This document shows positions 10,401 to 21,340 of a DNA stretch of 64,000 nucleotides, piece after piece. This stretch comes from Oegoconia quadripuncta (taxonomy: Eukaryota > Arthropoda > Insecta > Lepidoptera > Autostichidae), in assembly GCA_949316235.1 (NCBI GenBank), contig OX438743.1, positions 21,201,771 through 21,265,770 of the forward strand. Reading direction: 5' to 3'. Both the position numbers and the translations under genes were made by a program. Below the pieces are notes generated by a model that did not search any database, was not told where the DNA came from, and was given only the letters and a program-made list of their open reading frames with translations. The stretch's first letter is position 1; each line of letters starts with the position of its first letter.

Positions 10401-10708
10401 TATTAGTAGACATATTCTGTAGCTGTAACTTGTATAATATCAACATAATCAAGTGTATTTCATATCCATTTGCGTTCTCATACCGCTCAGTAGGTCCTAA
10501 CTGGTCCCAACAGAATACCAGCGCTCCATCCGTCCGCGGGCGGAGCACCATGCATAGTTGGAACCTACTTTTGTCCCTACAGCACGTAATAACTGACATT
10601 TTAGAATTTTTATTCCTGTAATAGTACTTACTATACTATTCTGTTCTGTATTACTAATTGTTATCATTGTGCAATAATACTTAGAGTCAAATAAACAAAT
10701 TATCTATC

Positions 10709-10918
10709 TTTTTTTTTTATTAATAACGGTTTGGTACTTGACCTCAATCACACCTGATGTTAAGTGAAGATGAGGTCGAAGATAGAAGCGTACTGACCCG
10801 GAAGCCCCAACACATTTGGGGGACTGGCTATCTTATCTCTGACAACCGGAACACGACAATGTTATTAACATTGCTGCTTGGCGGCAGATTTAGATAAGAT
10901 GGTGGTAGCTAGCCAGGC
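10709..10918 (-). mobile_element. SINE-A, head missing
   Basis: Minus-strand SINE-A from its A-tail through GCCTGGCTAGCTACCACCATC. The tRNA-like head is replaced by a (TATC)n tract at 10919-10945. Confidence 0.82.
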
Positions 10919-10945
10919 TATCTATCTATGTATCTATCTATCTAC
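10919..10945. repeat. (TATC)n microsatellite
   Basis: TATCTATCTATGTATCTATC-type tetranucleotide repeat at the broken end of a SINE-A copy. Confidence 0.75.
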
Positions 10946-11105
10946 CTTCTAAGTTTTCTAGAAATTCTCTCAAACTTTACGTTTGTGTGACTGAAGTAAC
11001 AGATAAACGCTTCACCTATCTATTTATATAGTAATAAACTATACTTGCTTTACAAGATACAAAAAATATTAAAAAAATATATATAAAAAAGAAATAAATA
11101 TAAAA

Positions 11106-11340
11106 GATACAAGACTCAAACTCAAACTCAAAGCATTTTATTTCTACGTAAGATACATGATATCATTTGTTGAATGTCAATTTAAATCTATTGGAAATAA
11201 AAATAGGGCTAAGCATTTTTCGGTCAGTCAGTATGTCCAAGCTACCACCGCTTCGGAAAGGGAAATCATCTGTGGGAAAAGAAGCGGCGCAAGAAACCCA
11301 CAGGATCATTTTCTTTTCTATTCAAGATATAAAAAAGTAG
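11106..11340 (-). mobile_element. LINE 3' end (AAACTC-tail type)
   Basis: On the minus strand the piece ends GAAATAAAATGCTTTGAGTTTGAGTTTGAG, that is, an AATAAA signal and a short tandem tail. The inner part (GGAAAGGGAAATCATCTGTGG, AGAAGCGGCGC, ACCCACAGGATCATT) is repeated at 32325-32415. It is non-coding LINE 3' UTR. Confidence 0.6.
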
Positions 11341-11344
11341 GTAT

Positions 11345-11400
11345 ATCAATTCAATTCAATTCAATTTATTAATGTGAAACACAGGTATAAAAGATGTTAG
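11345..11400 (-). mobile_element. LINE tail with (AATTG)n repeat
   Basis: The plus strand shows TCAATTCAATTCAATTCAAT followed by TTATTAATGTGAAACAC, the mirror image of a LINE end carrying a pentamer tail. The body is too short to classify. Confidence 0.45.
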
Positions 11401-11674
11401 TAAATATTATGGTATAAGTAACACTGTGATCTACTATTTTGGCATACAAAAAAAATGGTTAGTTATTTATCTAAGGTAGGTACATAGGCTTATCTAAGAT
11501 GGTAGGAAATTTTTGCAAAAAAAAAAAAAACAAATATATTACAGTAGATACCCATATATTTGTCTATTGATCTATGTATGTATGTGTAAAATTACCACCA
11601 TGGTTTGTATTCAATTACTGAGTTAAGAAAAAGATATTGTAAACATACCTTCCTATTTCCTATAAAAAAATTAG

Positions 11675-11801
11675 GTATTTCAAATGAAACAACAAATTTA
11701 TAAAACACAATTAAAAATACCTATATCTTATAGAAAAAATACGCCGTCCAACTCGCTTCCGTGAGGCATAGTACCTAGTACGCTAGCGCTATTGCCCCGC
11801 T
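11675..11801 (-). pseudogene. Family X protein, last ~20 codons and 3' UTR
   Basis: On the minus strand the frame reads QRGNSASVLG (spelled here with a conservative start), TMPHGSELDGVFFL and stop. The following UTR (TGTGTTTTATAAATTTGTTG) matches the UTR of the larger family X copy at 32999. It gives the intact end of the protein, which the other copy has lost through a one-base deletion. Confidence 0.6.
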
Positions 11802-11879
11802 TATATGTGTATGGAAATATATGAAATTTATTCACGTAGTTTGTATCTGCATCCCTATTTAATACCGCACAACCCACCT

Positions 11880-12045
11880 ATTTCAAATGTACTGTCCTTA
11901 TACCCAAAGGTTGCTTGGAAGAGATCGATTTTAGTGATAAGGTCGCCAAATTGTACATTCTATTCTTACCACTTTTCTGAAACTGTATTTTCCTTTCTGT
12001 TCTGCAATAAAGTGTATTTATATTGTATTGTATTGTACAAACAGA
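11880..12045 (+). mobile_element. LINE-C 3' end
   Basis: Contains CAAAGGTTGCTTGGAAGAGATCG, TAGTGATAAGGTCGCCAAATTG and the end GCAATAAAGTGTATTTATATTG with a (TTGTA)-like tail. The same signature occurs at 25610 and 30200, where a coding end precedes it. Confidence 0.65.
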
Positions 12046-12470
12046 ACAATGTACAATTAATCAATGAAAGTCCTACACTATGCATTAGTAAAACCTGTAG
12101 ATTACCTTTGCTTCTGATGAACAGGCCCACGTCCAAACTCATTTAGTATTTATAAGTTAGGTAATCATTTTCTTATCAGTTATTCCATAATATGTTTAAG
12201 TACCTACGCTCTGCCCACGAATTTCGAATGCCCTACCTCAGTTCGTTCTTCCGAATTCATCCCCAAATTCCGTTCGTCAACATTCCCACTTGTAACTCTA
12301 CTGTAACTCCTTGAAAATCCAGTCGCAAAACAAACCAAAATAAACATAAACATGACTTCGGAGCGTGTGTAAACATTGCAAATTAATTTACAACACATAA
12401 GTTATTCCCGGCAATTCATTGTAGCGATCTTAATTTTTATACACTGCCGTTCAAATACATGAAGTACCAA

Positions 12471-12620
12471 CTGGTGTCGATTCGGATTTACACCAATTAA
12501 ACTAAAACCAGTTTTAAAGTAGTACTGTCTCTTTCTCCCTGGAACAGTACGATGCGACGGCACCACTCCAAAACTGGTTTTAGTTTGGTTTAGTAGGTGT
12601 ACATCCGAATCGACACCATT
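12471..12620. mobile_element. MITE-2 copy 1 (long terminal inverted repeats)
   Basis: The ends are inverted copies: TGGTGTCGATTCGGAT... at the left and ...ATCCGAATCGACACCA at the right. Inverted homology extends roughly 60 bp inward through AAACTAAAACCAGTTTT. The central part holds AGTAGTACTGTCTCTTTCTC. A second copy lies at 62748-62901. It has no coding capacity, so it is a non-autonomous DNA transposon. The superfamily is unknown. Confidence 0.75.
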
Positions 12621-12659
12621 GATAGAATTTAAAAAAAACTACGTCGGATGTAAACTTTA

Positions 12660-12870
12660 ACAAATAACCGGCCAAGTGCGTGTCGGGCTACGCGCAGTGT
12701 AGGGTTCCGTTATTTCTGTAATTACGATATTGAGTTTAGAGAACAAACATCAGCTTGTAAACTCAAAATAGGGGGTCTAAAAACCAGCGCTGAGCAGCAG
12801 CCAGTCTCTCTCAGCATTAAGCTGTACCAGATCGTTTTGTCACAATTTGTATTGTCTTATGTGTATTTAC
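12660..12870 (+). repeat. Dispersed repeat, GGCCAAGTGCGTGTCGGGCT type
   Basis: The phrase CGGCCAAGTGCGTGTCGGGC...AGGGTTCCGT resembles a repeat I associate with lepidopteran genomes (memory only). GGGTTCCGTAAGATACGCCC occurs again near 36520. Its class is not determined. Confidence 0.4.
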
Positions 12871-12880
12871 TAATCATCTC

Positions 12881-13150
12881 AGCCCGTAAACATCCCACTG
12901 CAGGGGTATAGGCATTCCCTCGTATAATGAGGGAGTATAGGCCACCACATTGGTCCAATTCGAGTTGGGGACTTCACATGCCATAGAAATTTTAATTCTC
13001 AGGCATGCAGGTTTCCTCACGATGTTAGAGCAGTCGGATAAATACACGTAAGTAATTAAATTTTAAAACTCTGTGGTACACCTGCCTGGGAATCGAACCT
13101 GGACCTCTCAAATTGGGGGACCATGTCTTAAGTGGTGAGCCACGGACGCA
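12881..13150 (-). mobile_element. SINE-D, near full length
   Basis: On the minus strand: head GTGGCTCACCACTTAAGACAT, B-box region GGTTCGATTCCCAGGCAGG, body with ACATCGTGAGGAAACCTGC and ATGCCTGAGAATTAAAATT, and end CCCTGCAGTGGGATGTTTAC followed by GGCTGAGATGAT. This order is typical of a widespread lepidopteran SINE style. It ends about 75 bp before the LTR element. Confidence 0.8.
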
Positions 13151-13226
13151 TCAGAGAGTCGCGCGACTAACAAAAATTAGCACTTTGAATCTTAATATTT
13201 CGCAAACGGATCCCTGAATCGATAAA

Positions 13227-13801
13227 TGTCCTGTAGAGATGGCGGGTTCGGGGGTGGGCGTTACTAGCGACCGGGACGCGTGCCAGTCGCGTGGTAAAGG
13301 GTGCTCGGGCAAAGGCGATATTATTGAAAGCTACTATAGGCAAATCGCAACGTATGCACATTCGATTATGATCATGAAACCTGAGATGCTTTCTGTTCAA
13401 TAGAAAACATGTGCACGCCCCTTATGCCATACAACTTGGCCCCCGCGTGCACTCTGTGAAACTCAGCCGTACCTTGTCTATAGTTCCTCCTTGCTCAAAT
13501 CCCATGATCAACTTCTTATTAGCTAACGACTCACCGGATTCTTCCAAGCGTCGGTGATAATAATCAAATCACTCACACTCGTGATGTGTTCAGTGGAGCT
13601 CCGACTCCTTCGACGGCTGGTAGCAAAAGTGTCCGTCACTTTCGATGTGCAGACCTTATATTACTGTTAACGTCGTCACCGCTCCCCTTCCGGCGATACG
13701 AGCGCCACCAAGTTTAGTTCCCACAGCAAACCGCGTATTATGATAGTCAATTGACCATTCGAATAACTAATTCTATCGCTAATTTATCGCTATCTCCGAC
13801 A
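13227..13801 (-). mobile_element. LTR (left copy) of a young LTR element
   Basis: About 575 bp, bounded by TGTC and GACA. It is repeated at 16701-17273 with only three substitutions and a two-base difference near the start. Read on the minus strand the LTR begins TGTCGGAGATAGCG. Near-identity of the two LTRs means recent insertion, because LTRs are identical when an element inserts. A 57-codon open stretch inside (from 13400, minus) is repeated in both LTRs and is most likely chance. Confidence 0.88.
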
Positions 13802-14415
13802 CGGCCATACTGACACGTCACACGTCCACGTGTGATGAGAACGTCGCTGGTAATCTCATGTAAGAGGCAAGACGCTGCCATAAACTGCAAAACTAAAAAT
13901 TAGCACACCGTTCGGCCTATTCTGACAACTAACACAGAGCAATGTCTTCTCAAAATATTACCTTCCAACTTACATGTCAGCTCATATTACATTGGACATA
14001 ATCACAAGAGTCACATATGCGACTATCGCACTTTAAACTGTCTACTTCACGTGTTTTACAACAAATACACACAAATGCACCGAGTGAGGCGTTCCCAACG
14101 AAATCAAAATGAACTTCAAGAAAATTAAGCCTTAAAACTTTGTATCTCAATTTCAATTACGAAATCTTTATTTGACAGTCATAAAATTTTAAATTAAATT
14201 TTACTACATCTCCAGTAGGGTACTACATAAAGTAATGTCATACTGTCTGTCTGGTTGTCGAACAACACTCAAAACTCATCAACCATCAGCGTAAAAGCAC
14301 AAAACGTAATAGCTCTAAAATAATAATCACTAAATGCAAAGCTCTACCACTGTGTCAACTTCCATCCAGTCAACCAACATAGCGACCTCCATCCGGTCAC
14401 TAACAGACAGCCTTC

Positions 14416-14934
14416 CTAGCGTCTCGACATCGGTAAAGACAACCATCCTGGCGTCAACATACCACACAGACAACCCTCTTGGCGCCTGAATAAGACATAG
14501 ACAACCATCTGGCGACTCGCATCAGAATCACCTCCATCCGATGAAACTGACACAGACAGCCTGGCGTCAACAGTCAACTTGAACATGACAAAGACAACCA
14601 TCTGGCGACTCGCATCAGAATTACCTCTATCTGGTAAAACTGACACAGACAACCTGGCGTCAACAGTCAACTTGAACATGACAAAGACAACCATCTGGCG
14701 ACTCGCATCAGAATTACCTCTGTCTGGTAAAACTGACACAGACAACCTGGCGTCAACAGTCAACTTGAACATGACAAAGACAACCATCTGGCGACTCCCA
14801 TCAGAATTACCTCTATCTGGTAAAACTGACACAGACAACCTGGCGTCAACAGTCAACACAATCAGCAACATACCAAACGCATGCCAATAACAACTATGGC
14901 AGCACAGCACCGGGAAGGTAGGTCCCGAGTACAC
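14416..14934 (-). CDS. Hypothetical 172-codon repeat frame in the LTR element
   Basis: The minus-strand frame encodes a 31-residue repeat (MVVFVMFKLTVDARLSVSVL, DRGNSDASRQ) about three to four times, opening with MYSGPTFPVLCCHSCYW. In the proposed minus orientation it sits in the 3' half of the element. I recognise no domain. The plus strand is also open with its own 31-residue repeat, so openness follows from a stop-free 93-bp unit and is weak evidence for a protein. Confidence 0.25.
   Translation of the reverse strand: MYSGPTFPVLCCHSCYWHAFGMLLIVLTVDARLSVSVLPDRGNSDGSRQMVVFVMFKLTVDARLSVSVLPDRGNSDASRQMVVFVMFKLTVDARLSVSVLPDRGNSDASRQMVVFVMFKLTVDARLSVSVSSDGGDSDASRQMVVYVLFRRQEGCLCGMLTPGWLSLPMSRR
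14488..14860. repeat. 93-bp minisatellite, about four units
   Basis: Units begin at about 14488, 14581, 14674 and 14767, exactly 93 bp apart for the last three. Each carries ACAACCATCTGGCGACTC and CTGACACAGACAACCTGGCG. Diverged half-units precede them from 14390. Because 93 is divisible by three, frames stay open through the array on both strands. Confidence 0.9.
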
Positions 14935-16700
14935 TTAAAAATAAAAAGTTTTATTTAGTTGAGCTTTCATTCTTTATCGAGTCACAATCGACTACTATCA
15001 CTACTTCACTTTCTTCTATGGGAACACCACATCGGGCATATTAAATCGATTTTCTTAAAAATACGATTATTGAAAACGATCTCAATTAAAACTCATCTAA
15101 GTAGGAGCCAACAAATTCCAAATCATAATTTTTGTACATCAGTAACCAACCTCATGTTAAATTCGCGCTCGCTATTACAGTAAAATTTAAATCACAGTAA
15201 CAATAACACACACTCATTGGTTCAGTTGTTTTCAAGTTATTTGAGGCAAAATCAATACCCAATAAAATCGTAACGAATCCCAGGTTACTCTAACATAAGG
15301 AACATCATGGGTGTTCATCATATTTCGACTCAATTTGTAATTAGATTCCATCAGTAAGTACACGGGTAATTGAACACAAAACTTACAATGTCGAAACACA
15401 GTTGAAAAAAACAAGATTTCATACCTTCAGGTCTAAGTCTTAAACATAGTCTCTTAAATCTTACTTCAATATTCCTCAGTATTGCTTGATTGACACGTAC
15501 CATTGATATGCTGCTACAAAACATCTGACCTTACTTTTGGTTATTTTAAAAACAAATTCCTCTTTGGTAATTTACACTGAAAAATACAAAAAAAGCAGCA
15601 CAGAAACAAGAAACAAATAGACGAAGAATGGTAGGAATGAAAAGAGATGTCGCAGACGACAGTTTCAAATCGCTCACTGTTGCGACTAAATTTTCAGCCG
15701 GTATGATTTTACGCCGGTCCCTATGTAGGACGTTTTTACCATTTCGCCAATAATTCGAATTATGTCAACACTTACTTTAGTAACTTATTGGTAATCTGTG
15801 TCAACACTATCTAGGAGTTGATAGGTAAAAATTCAGTCATGTAAATCGGAGTAATAACAAGTAAAGTTGAAACTTCTTAAAAAGAATAAAATAAAAACAG
15901 TCTACCTACTCTGCCTGTGCAGGTATAGGTCTTGCAACCGTAAAGTAATCGGGTATCTGCTACACTACTATGGGATAGTACGAATTCGAAAATTAATCAA
16001 TCACACACGATTTCAGTGTTCATGCAATCACTAATTTACGTACCTGCTAACGTAAACTAAGGTCATCAAGGTCACAACTAGGTCTAATTTCAAATTATCT
16101 TGATAAACTCATAAAATTATCAAAGTTACAGATTATTATGTACCATCACTTCTTTTTTTTTTTCACAACGTGGTGCACATTTTATTTATCAAAATCACAC
16201 ATAACACAACTAAGAGGATATCACACTAGCAAATAAGTGACCAATATTCAAGACTAGTGAAAGTTGACTGTCCTTTCGTTACGCGGATAATTTCTTGGTC
16301 ATGATTTAAGAATTGTAGGTAGTCGGCAAAAATAAATTCTACGACGAATTATTATGAAGCAAAGTGTTTACTAGTTCGGTTTAGTTATTACCCGACTGCG
16401 AAGGAAAGGTTACGTTTGTTTACTTGATTATGAAACTTTAACAATCAATATCGGTTAAAATTATTGTTTCGATAAATCGTTAAGAGCGTTCTTGGAATTG
16501 CGTACGGGCCAACAATTAAGATTAAACTTGTCATGAAAGAACTTTCGATCTCGATATCAAAATAAAATACACTCGGTCGAAATAATTAGTGAGGTAACTT
16601 CGTTATACAAGTAGGCACATGTGCATGGTGTCACGTATGTTTACAGTTTTTCACGAAGTCAAACATAGATCAGCTTTGCCGGAGCTGATCCCACTTCTGA

Positions 16701-17273
16701 TGTCGTAGAGATGGCGGGTTCGGGGGTGGGCGTTACTAGCGACCGGGACGCGTGCCAGTCGCGTGGTAAAGGGTGCTCGGGCAAAGGCGATATTATTGAA
16801 AGCTACTATAGGCAAATCGCAACGTATGCACATTCGATTATGATCATGAAACCTGAGATGCTTTCTGTTCAATAGAAAACATGTGCACGCCCCTCATGCC
16901 ATACAACTTGGCCCCCGCGTGCACTCTGTGAAACTCAGCCGTACCTTGTCTATAGTTCCTCCTTGCTCAAATCCCATGATCAACTTCTTATTAGCTAACG
17001 ACTCACCGGATTCTTCCAAGCGTCGGTGATAATAATCAAATCACTCACACTCGTGATGTATTCAGTGGAGCTCCGACTCCTTCGACGGCTGGTAGCAAAA
17101 GTGTCCGTCACTTTCGATGTGCAGACCTTATATTACCGTTAACGTCGTCACCGCTCCCCTTCCGGCGATACGAGCGCCACCAAGTTTAGTTCCCACAGCA
17201 AACCGCGTATTATGATAGTCAATTGACCATTCGAATAACTAATTCTATCGCTAATTTATCGCTATCTCCGACA
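16701..17273 (-). mobile_element. LTR (right copy)
   Basis: Partner of 13227-13801, bounded by TGTCGTAGAGAT and CTCCGACA. The flanks just outside the two LTRs (ATAAA at left, TATAT at right) do not form a clean target duplication. Confidence 0.88.
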
Positions 17274-17280
17274 TATATAT

Positions 17281-17380
17281 TTTTTTAGTGGTTAACTGAA
17301 TACGCATTTGACCACAATCTCACCTGATGGGAAGTGATGATGTGGTCAAAGATGATATCCAACATGATGTGGTACAAAAT
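17281..17380 (-). mobile_element. LINE-E 3' end fragment
   Basis: On the minus strand it contains CATCACTTCCCATCAGGTGAG and TGTGGTCAAATGCGTATTCAG, ending in an A-run. It is one of at least six copies of this LINE end in the window. Confidence 0.6.
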
Positions 17381-17613
17381 AGAATAAAATCCTCCCTACT
17401 GACGTGTAGGAAGGCAAACAAACAACCTCTCACCCCTAACTCATATACCTCGTCTGTTCAAACGTAAGTAAAAAGGAAGTAATAAAAATATTATAATAAT
17501 TTATTTTAAGAATAAAGAATAAGAACAATTTATTGTGAACGCTTCAACACGATACGAAAACAACGGAGTAAATAGCTAAAAAGATATACAATTAAATACA
17601 TAATAATAACAAC

Positions 17614-17879
17614 AAATAAATATCCTTGGACGTACACACAATGCCATCTAGTTCCACATTGAGCAACTATATATGCGTGCGTTGTGGATACCAGATAGTT
17701 GATATACTACATAAACACATTTTTTTTTGTAAATAAATACTTATTATAAATGAAAACATCCATAACTCGGGAACACATGTCCATATTCATCATACAAACA
17801 TATGCCCCTAGCGAGATTCGAACCCGCAACCTTTTGGTATAGTGGTCAGAGTTTCTAACCACTACACCAAAAGGTCATC
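17614..17879 (-). mobile_element. SINE-B, full length
   Basis: On the minus strand: TTTTGGTGTAGTGGTTAGAA (A-box), GGTTGCGGGTTCGAATCTCG (B-box), GGGGCATATGTTTGTATGATG, GAGTTATGGATGTTTTCATT, an A-rich centre, CAACTATCTGGTATCCACAAC and GGAACTAGATGGCATTGTG, ending AAGGATATTTATTT. This is tRNA-derived SINE structure. Confidence 0.85.
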
Positions 17880-18106
17880 ATTCGTCGTCGTCAATTATAA
17901 ATAAAATGCGCACAATGTTTGCGCGGATTTTCTGCACATTGTAGCTAATTAGTACAGTAGTGTTAAATAAAGCTTAGAGACTTATATAATACTAAGTGGA
18001 AACTGGTGCCTGTGCTAACGAAACCTGTGTCTCTGGTAACCAGGTCTGCATCCCACGGTTTACTAGAAACAAAATTCATATTTAGTAACTTTTTTCTGAT
18101 AAATTT

Positions 18107-18660
18107 TTGGTTATTCAAGTAACATTTACACAACGATTGACAATGTACAAGTCTTTAGTCAAATCGCACCTTATATACCTAGAAGAGTTAATTGCGTTAG
18201 AACAATTTTCAAGTGTTAAGTTTAAGCAACGAGTAACTTATACAAAGCTAAAGAGAAAAATAGAAAAGGGAATATTTATTGTACCTAAGGTTAACAACTA
18301 TTATGGCCAAAGAACCAGAAAATTTCTAGTGCCCAAAATATTTAACAGTTTTCCTCAAGATATAAAGAGTGACACTCTGCCTAAATCATTTAAGACTAAA
18401 ATAAAAAAGTTCCTCTTAGAAAAGTTTAACAAATCATCTTGTAAAGATATATGAAACGAAACACATATGTTTATGTTCCATTTACCATCCTTATTGATAA
18501 TACTGTGAAAGTCATAAAAGTTTAAATAAAGCGTTACAGTTACATTATAAGATTATTAAAGATCAAGGGAGTATATTTTCTGCCTATAAACTATTTATAG
18601 TTTGGTAGAAGTGTGTGAAATTGTAACTCTTAAAAGAAACTCAAAATAAATGTTTTATTT
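18107..18660 (+). pseudogene. LINE RT C-terminal relic and 3' end
   Basis: The 115-codon frame ends VPKIFNSFPQDIKSDTLPKS, FKTKIKKFLLEKF, then a stop at 18454. The FNSLP..I....SFK.K.K..LL pattern is typical of the far C-terminus of Jockey/CR1-type RTs. The initial ATG is incidental and the RT core is missing. The tail has AAATAAA and an AT-rich end near 18650. Confidence 0.6.
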
Positions 18661-18674
18661 ATTATTTATTTTTA

Positions 18675-19245
18675 GAAATCTGGGGCAGTGCATGTAAAAC
18701 CAACCTGACTGAACTACAAATAATACAGAATAAAATAATTAAAATGCTTTTCCATTATCCAGCCATCCATAAAGCAACTTTACATTTACAACACATGCAT
18801 TCTTATTTGGAAAATACTAAACAAACACATTCACATATCAATCGTACTCACCCAAACCAAACAAGTATCTAAACGCTCCACAAGGCGAGCTGGCTACATT
18901 GTATTGCCCAAGATTCGAACGAATTATGGCAAGCGCATGTTTACTTACGAAGGAGCACAGCTTTTTAACAATTTACCCTCAGATATTAAAAAATAACTTC
19001 ATACAACCAATACAAAGAAAAATTCTCTCAACTTACAATATAGATATTAATGTGAAATATTTACTTCCTAATTTTGGATATTCCGCATTGTATAGATAGT
19101 GCGAAACAGATAGTGATTTTATGTAGTGCGAGTACGAACGATTTAATTTAATTTAGTTAGCTACTATTATTTAATTATCCTTTTTCTCATGTAAGTGACT
19201 GCTGTCTTTATGAGAAATAAAGAATCTTTGAACTGAACACTTGAC
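18675..19245 (+). pseudogene. Second LINE RT C-terminal relic
   Basis: EIWGSACKTNLTELQIIQNK and IIKMLFHYP can be read from 18675. This is the Jockey-type sequence that follows the RT palm (WG.A....L..LQ..QNK..R). Later frames are broken. The element ends GAGAAATAAAGAATCTTTGAAC near 19235. It lies in the same orientation as, and directly behind, the 18.1-kb relic. Confidence 0.7.
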
Positions 19246-19885
19246 TGTATTATAACTCTCCCAAATGTAAGCTGTTGTTACAAGAATTTAAAAAAACTGT
19301 TTTTTTGTTCTGTGAATACGTCTTGAATGCGTAACAGAAAATATAGGATTAACTTCGTTCGTGTGGAAACTTGGCGGAAAATTTGACGTAACCAGGCAGG
19401 TGTGAGAATGCGGGGAAATTGTGATATTATATGTGAGATATTCTGTAATTTCAAGGACAGGTAAGAGTAAAAATTTAACCACCAAAAATTGGTAATACAG
19501 CCGAATTCACTAAGGGTGAACCTCCGGTGTGCGTCATCAGACCATCACCAAAGAAGTTCGACCATTTGGAGAATCGCTCAATTACAACTTGTGTCTTCAA
19601 TTATTGTAGTTGGTAAATGGGGATTTGTTTTTTTAATGTTACCTCTGTAAATATGAAAATGAAACTTCGCCGGGGAAATTACTTGCATTTTAACAGAATT
19701 TCTTCTAGTTTCCGAGTTTTACAAAAAGGCGTATAAACTTCTTTAGAGTTGCCAAGTTCTAGTAAAATAATCGATTGAATAAATCGATTAGCAACGGAAT
19801 TACAGTTTTTAGCATATTATTATCTGCTTACAGTAGGGTTACTATGATGTGTTATTTCTATTTAAATGTAATGTGTAAAATAAGT
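19245..19885. other. Mostly unassigned
   Basis: The stretch AAAAATTGGTAATACAG...GTGCGTCATCAGACCA (19477-19550) is repeated in inverted form at about 29170-29235 (GGTCTGATGATGCACG...ACCAATTTTTGGCGG), so it belongs to a dispersed repeat. No gene was seen. Confidence 0.4.
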
Positions 19886-19980
19886 CCCCAACCCGCATTA
19901 TGGCCCATACTCCTTCATATACAAGGGAAGGCCTACATCTCTGCAGTGGGATGTTTACGGACTTATGTTGAACTTCACTG
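19886..19980 (+). mobile_element. SINE-D 3' half fragment
   Basis: CATACTCCTTCATATACAAGGGAAGGC...CTGCAGTGGGATGTTTACGG matches the end of SINE-D. The head is absent. Confidence 0.6.
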
Positions 19981-20754
19981 GGTAGCATTCCAGGTTCCAT
20001 GATTATACCTAATTGAATGCTAAATGTTTATTTTATACTATTTATTTCATTCAGTTTTTCGGTAGTCCATTACAAGTAAATAACAAGTTTTGTATTGCAA
20101 CGTTTTACTGAGAGTATACACTTTACTACTATAAAGTACACAAGGTTTCAATTTGACACAAAAATGTAAGTAGCGATACTGCAGTCCATAGTCCCACGGT
20201 CGATCTCCTTTATATAGAAACACCCTGATGGCATCGGTTAACGATTGGCGAAGATATCAAATAACAAAAATACATAAAATATTATAAGTATATAATCGAA
20301 TTGAGATCCCTTCCCGATTATTAGGGTTCCATTCGTAAAAAAAATCACGCAAGTATTATTATATATAAAGTGAAAAGGAAAACTATTACAGGTAAGTAGG
20401 GTTTACAAGTTAATTAGTAATAGTCGAAAAACTTATAAAATGTACTTCAAGTCGAAAATTATTACATAATCAATACTCATGTTATGGTAAATAAGTATAT
20501 GATTACTATAATACTGAGGAGAAATCATAAAGACAAATAATGCTCTTCTAATCTTTCTTTTTAAATCTTCTGTTTTTCTTTTATAAATAAATATATCCAC
20601 TACTTAATTCGCATCAATTTTTATCCCATAGTGAATTCGAAATATTTGTAATAGTAAATAGATACCGTGGATTTGTAGAATAACTTTTTTGAACCCTAAA
20701 AGCCCAGCCCCCTTGCTACGTGCGTATTCCCATTGGATTTGATGATGAAATATT
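19981..20754. other. Unassigned AT-rich sequence
   Basis: I see no conserved repeat or open frame of note in this ~770-bp stretch. Confidence 0.35.
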
Positions 20755-20920
20755 ATAATATAAAATAATAATTTTGTAATATAAAAACCTTTTTTTAAAA
20801 GAGCGACCTCTCGAGTTTCTTGCTTGTTCTTCTCAGGGGAAAATTGCCTTTTGAACAAGCAGTAGCTTTAAAAATGTAAAATCTGACTATTTTAAGTGTA
20901 CCCTGTGTACCTACCACACC
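20755..20920 (+). mobile_element. LINE-J 3' UTR fragment
   Basis: AAAAGAGCGACCTCTCGAGTTTC, TTGTTCTTCTCAGGGGAAAA and TTTTAAGTGTACCCTGTGTAC match the LINE-J tails at 7536 and 36830. Array 1 of the 62-bp repeat follows directly. Confidence 0.7.
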
Positions 20921-20927
20921 AGTGTGT

Positions 20928-21340
20928 TCACCATTGCGACGTACGTTGTCGCGAAAGTTATTTACTGCGATATACGTTACTGCGAAAGTTTGTCATTGCA
21001 AAGTACGTTGTCGCGAAAGTTCTTTACTACGTTGTACGTTACTGCGAAAGTTCACCATTGCGACGTACGTTGTCGCGAAAGTTCTTTACTGCGACATACG
21101 TTACTGCGAAAGTTCGTCATTGCAAAGTACGTTGTGGCGAAAGTTCTTTACTACGTTGTACGTTACTGCGAAAGTTCACCATTGCGACGTACGTTGTCGC
21201 GAAAGTTCTTCACTGCGTTGTACGTTACTGCGAAAGTTCACCATTGCGACGTACGTTGTCGCAAAAGTTCTTTACTGCGTTGTACGTTACTGCGAATATT
21301 CACCATTGCGACGTACGTTGTGGCGAAAGTTCTTTACTCC
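20928..21340 (+). repeat. 31/62-bp tandem repeat array 1, about 6.6 units
   Basis: The two alternating ~31-bp subunits are TACGTTGTCGCGAAAGTTC (with TTTACTGCG) and CGTTACTGCGAAAGTTCACC (with ATTGCGACG). CATTG recurs at 20932, 20994 and 21056, exactly 62 bp apart. All three plus-strand frames are open across the array, because 62 is not a multiple of three and each frame passes through all phases of one stop-free unit. The peptide unit resembles YVVAKVL / RYCESS, with no known domain. Confidence 0.92.

Larger units (their letters stand above)
13802..16700 (-). mobile_element. Internal region of the LTR element, no gag-pol found
   Basis: About 2.9 kb between the LTRs. On the minus strand it begins directly after the LTR with TCAGAAGTGGGATC, which resembles the complement of the penultimate 3' stretch of an insect or vertebrate tRNA-Leu (lacking the terminal TGGTG). 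This hints at minus orientation with a shifted primer site. No protease, RT or integrase frame is visible, so it would depend on enzymes from another element. A 93-bp tandem repeat lies within it. I found no convincing polypurine tract at the other end. Confidence 0.7.

Noticed and set aside
13167..13400. A 56-residue protein repeated at 13.3 and 16.8 kb
   Set aside because: It is duplicated only because it lies inside the two LTRs.
20928..21340. CRISPR-like array
   Set aside because: The repeats are contiguous with no unique spacers, and the context is eukaryotic.
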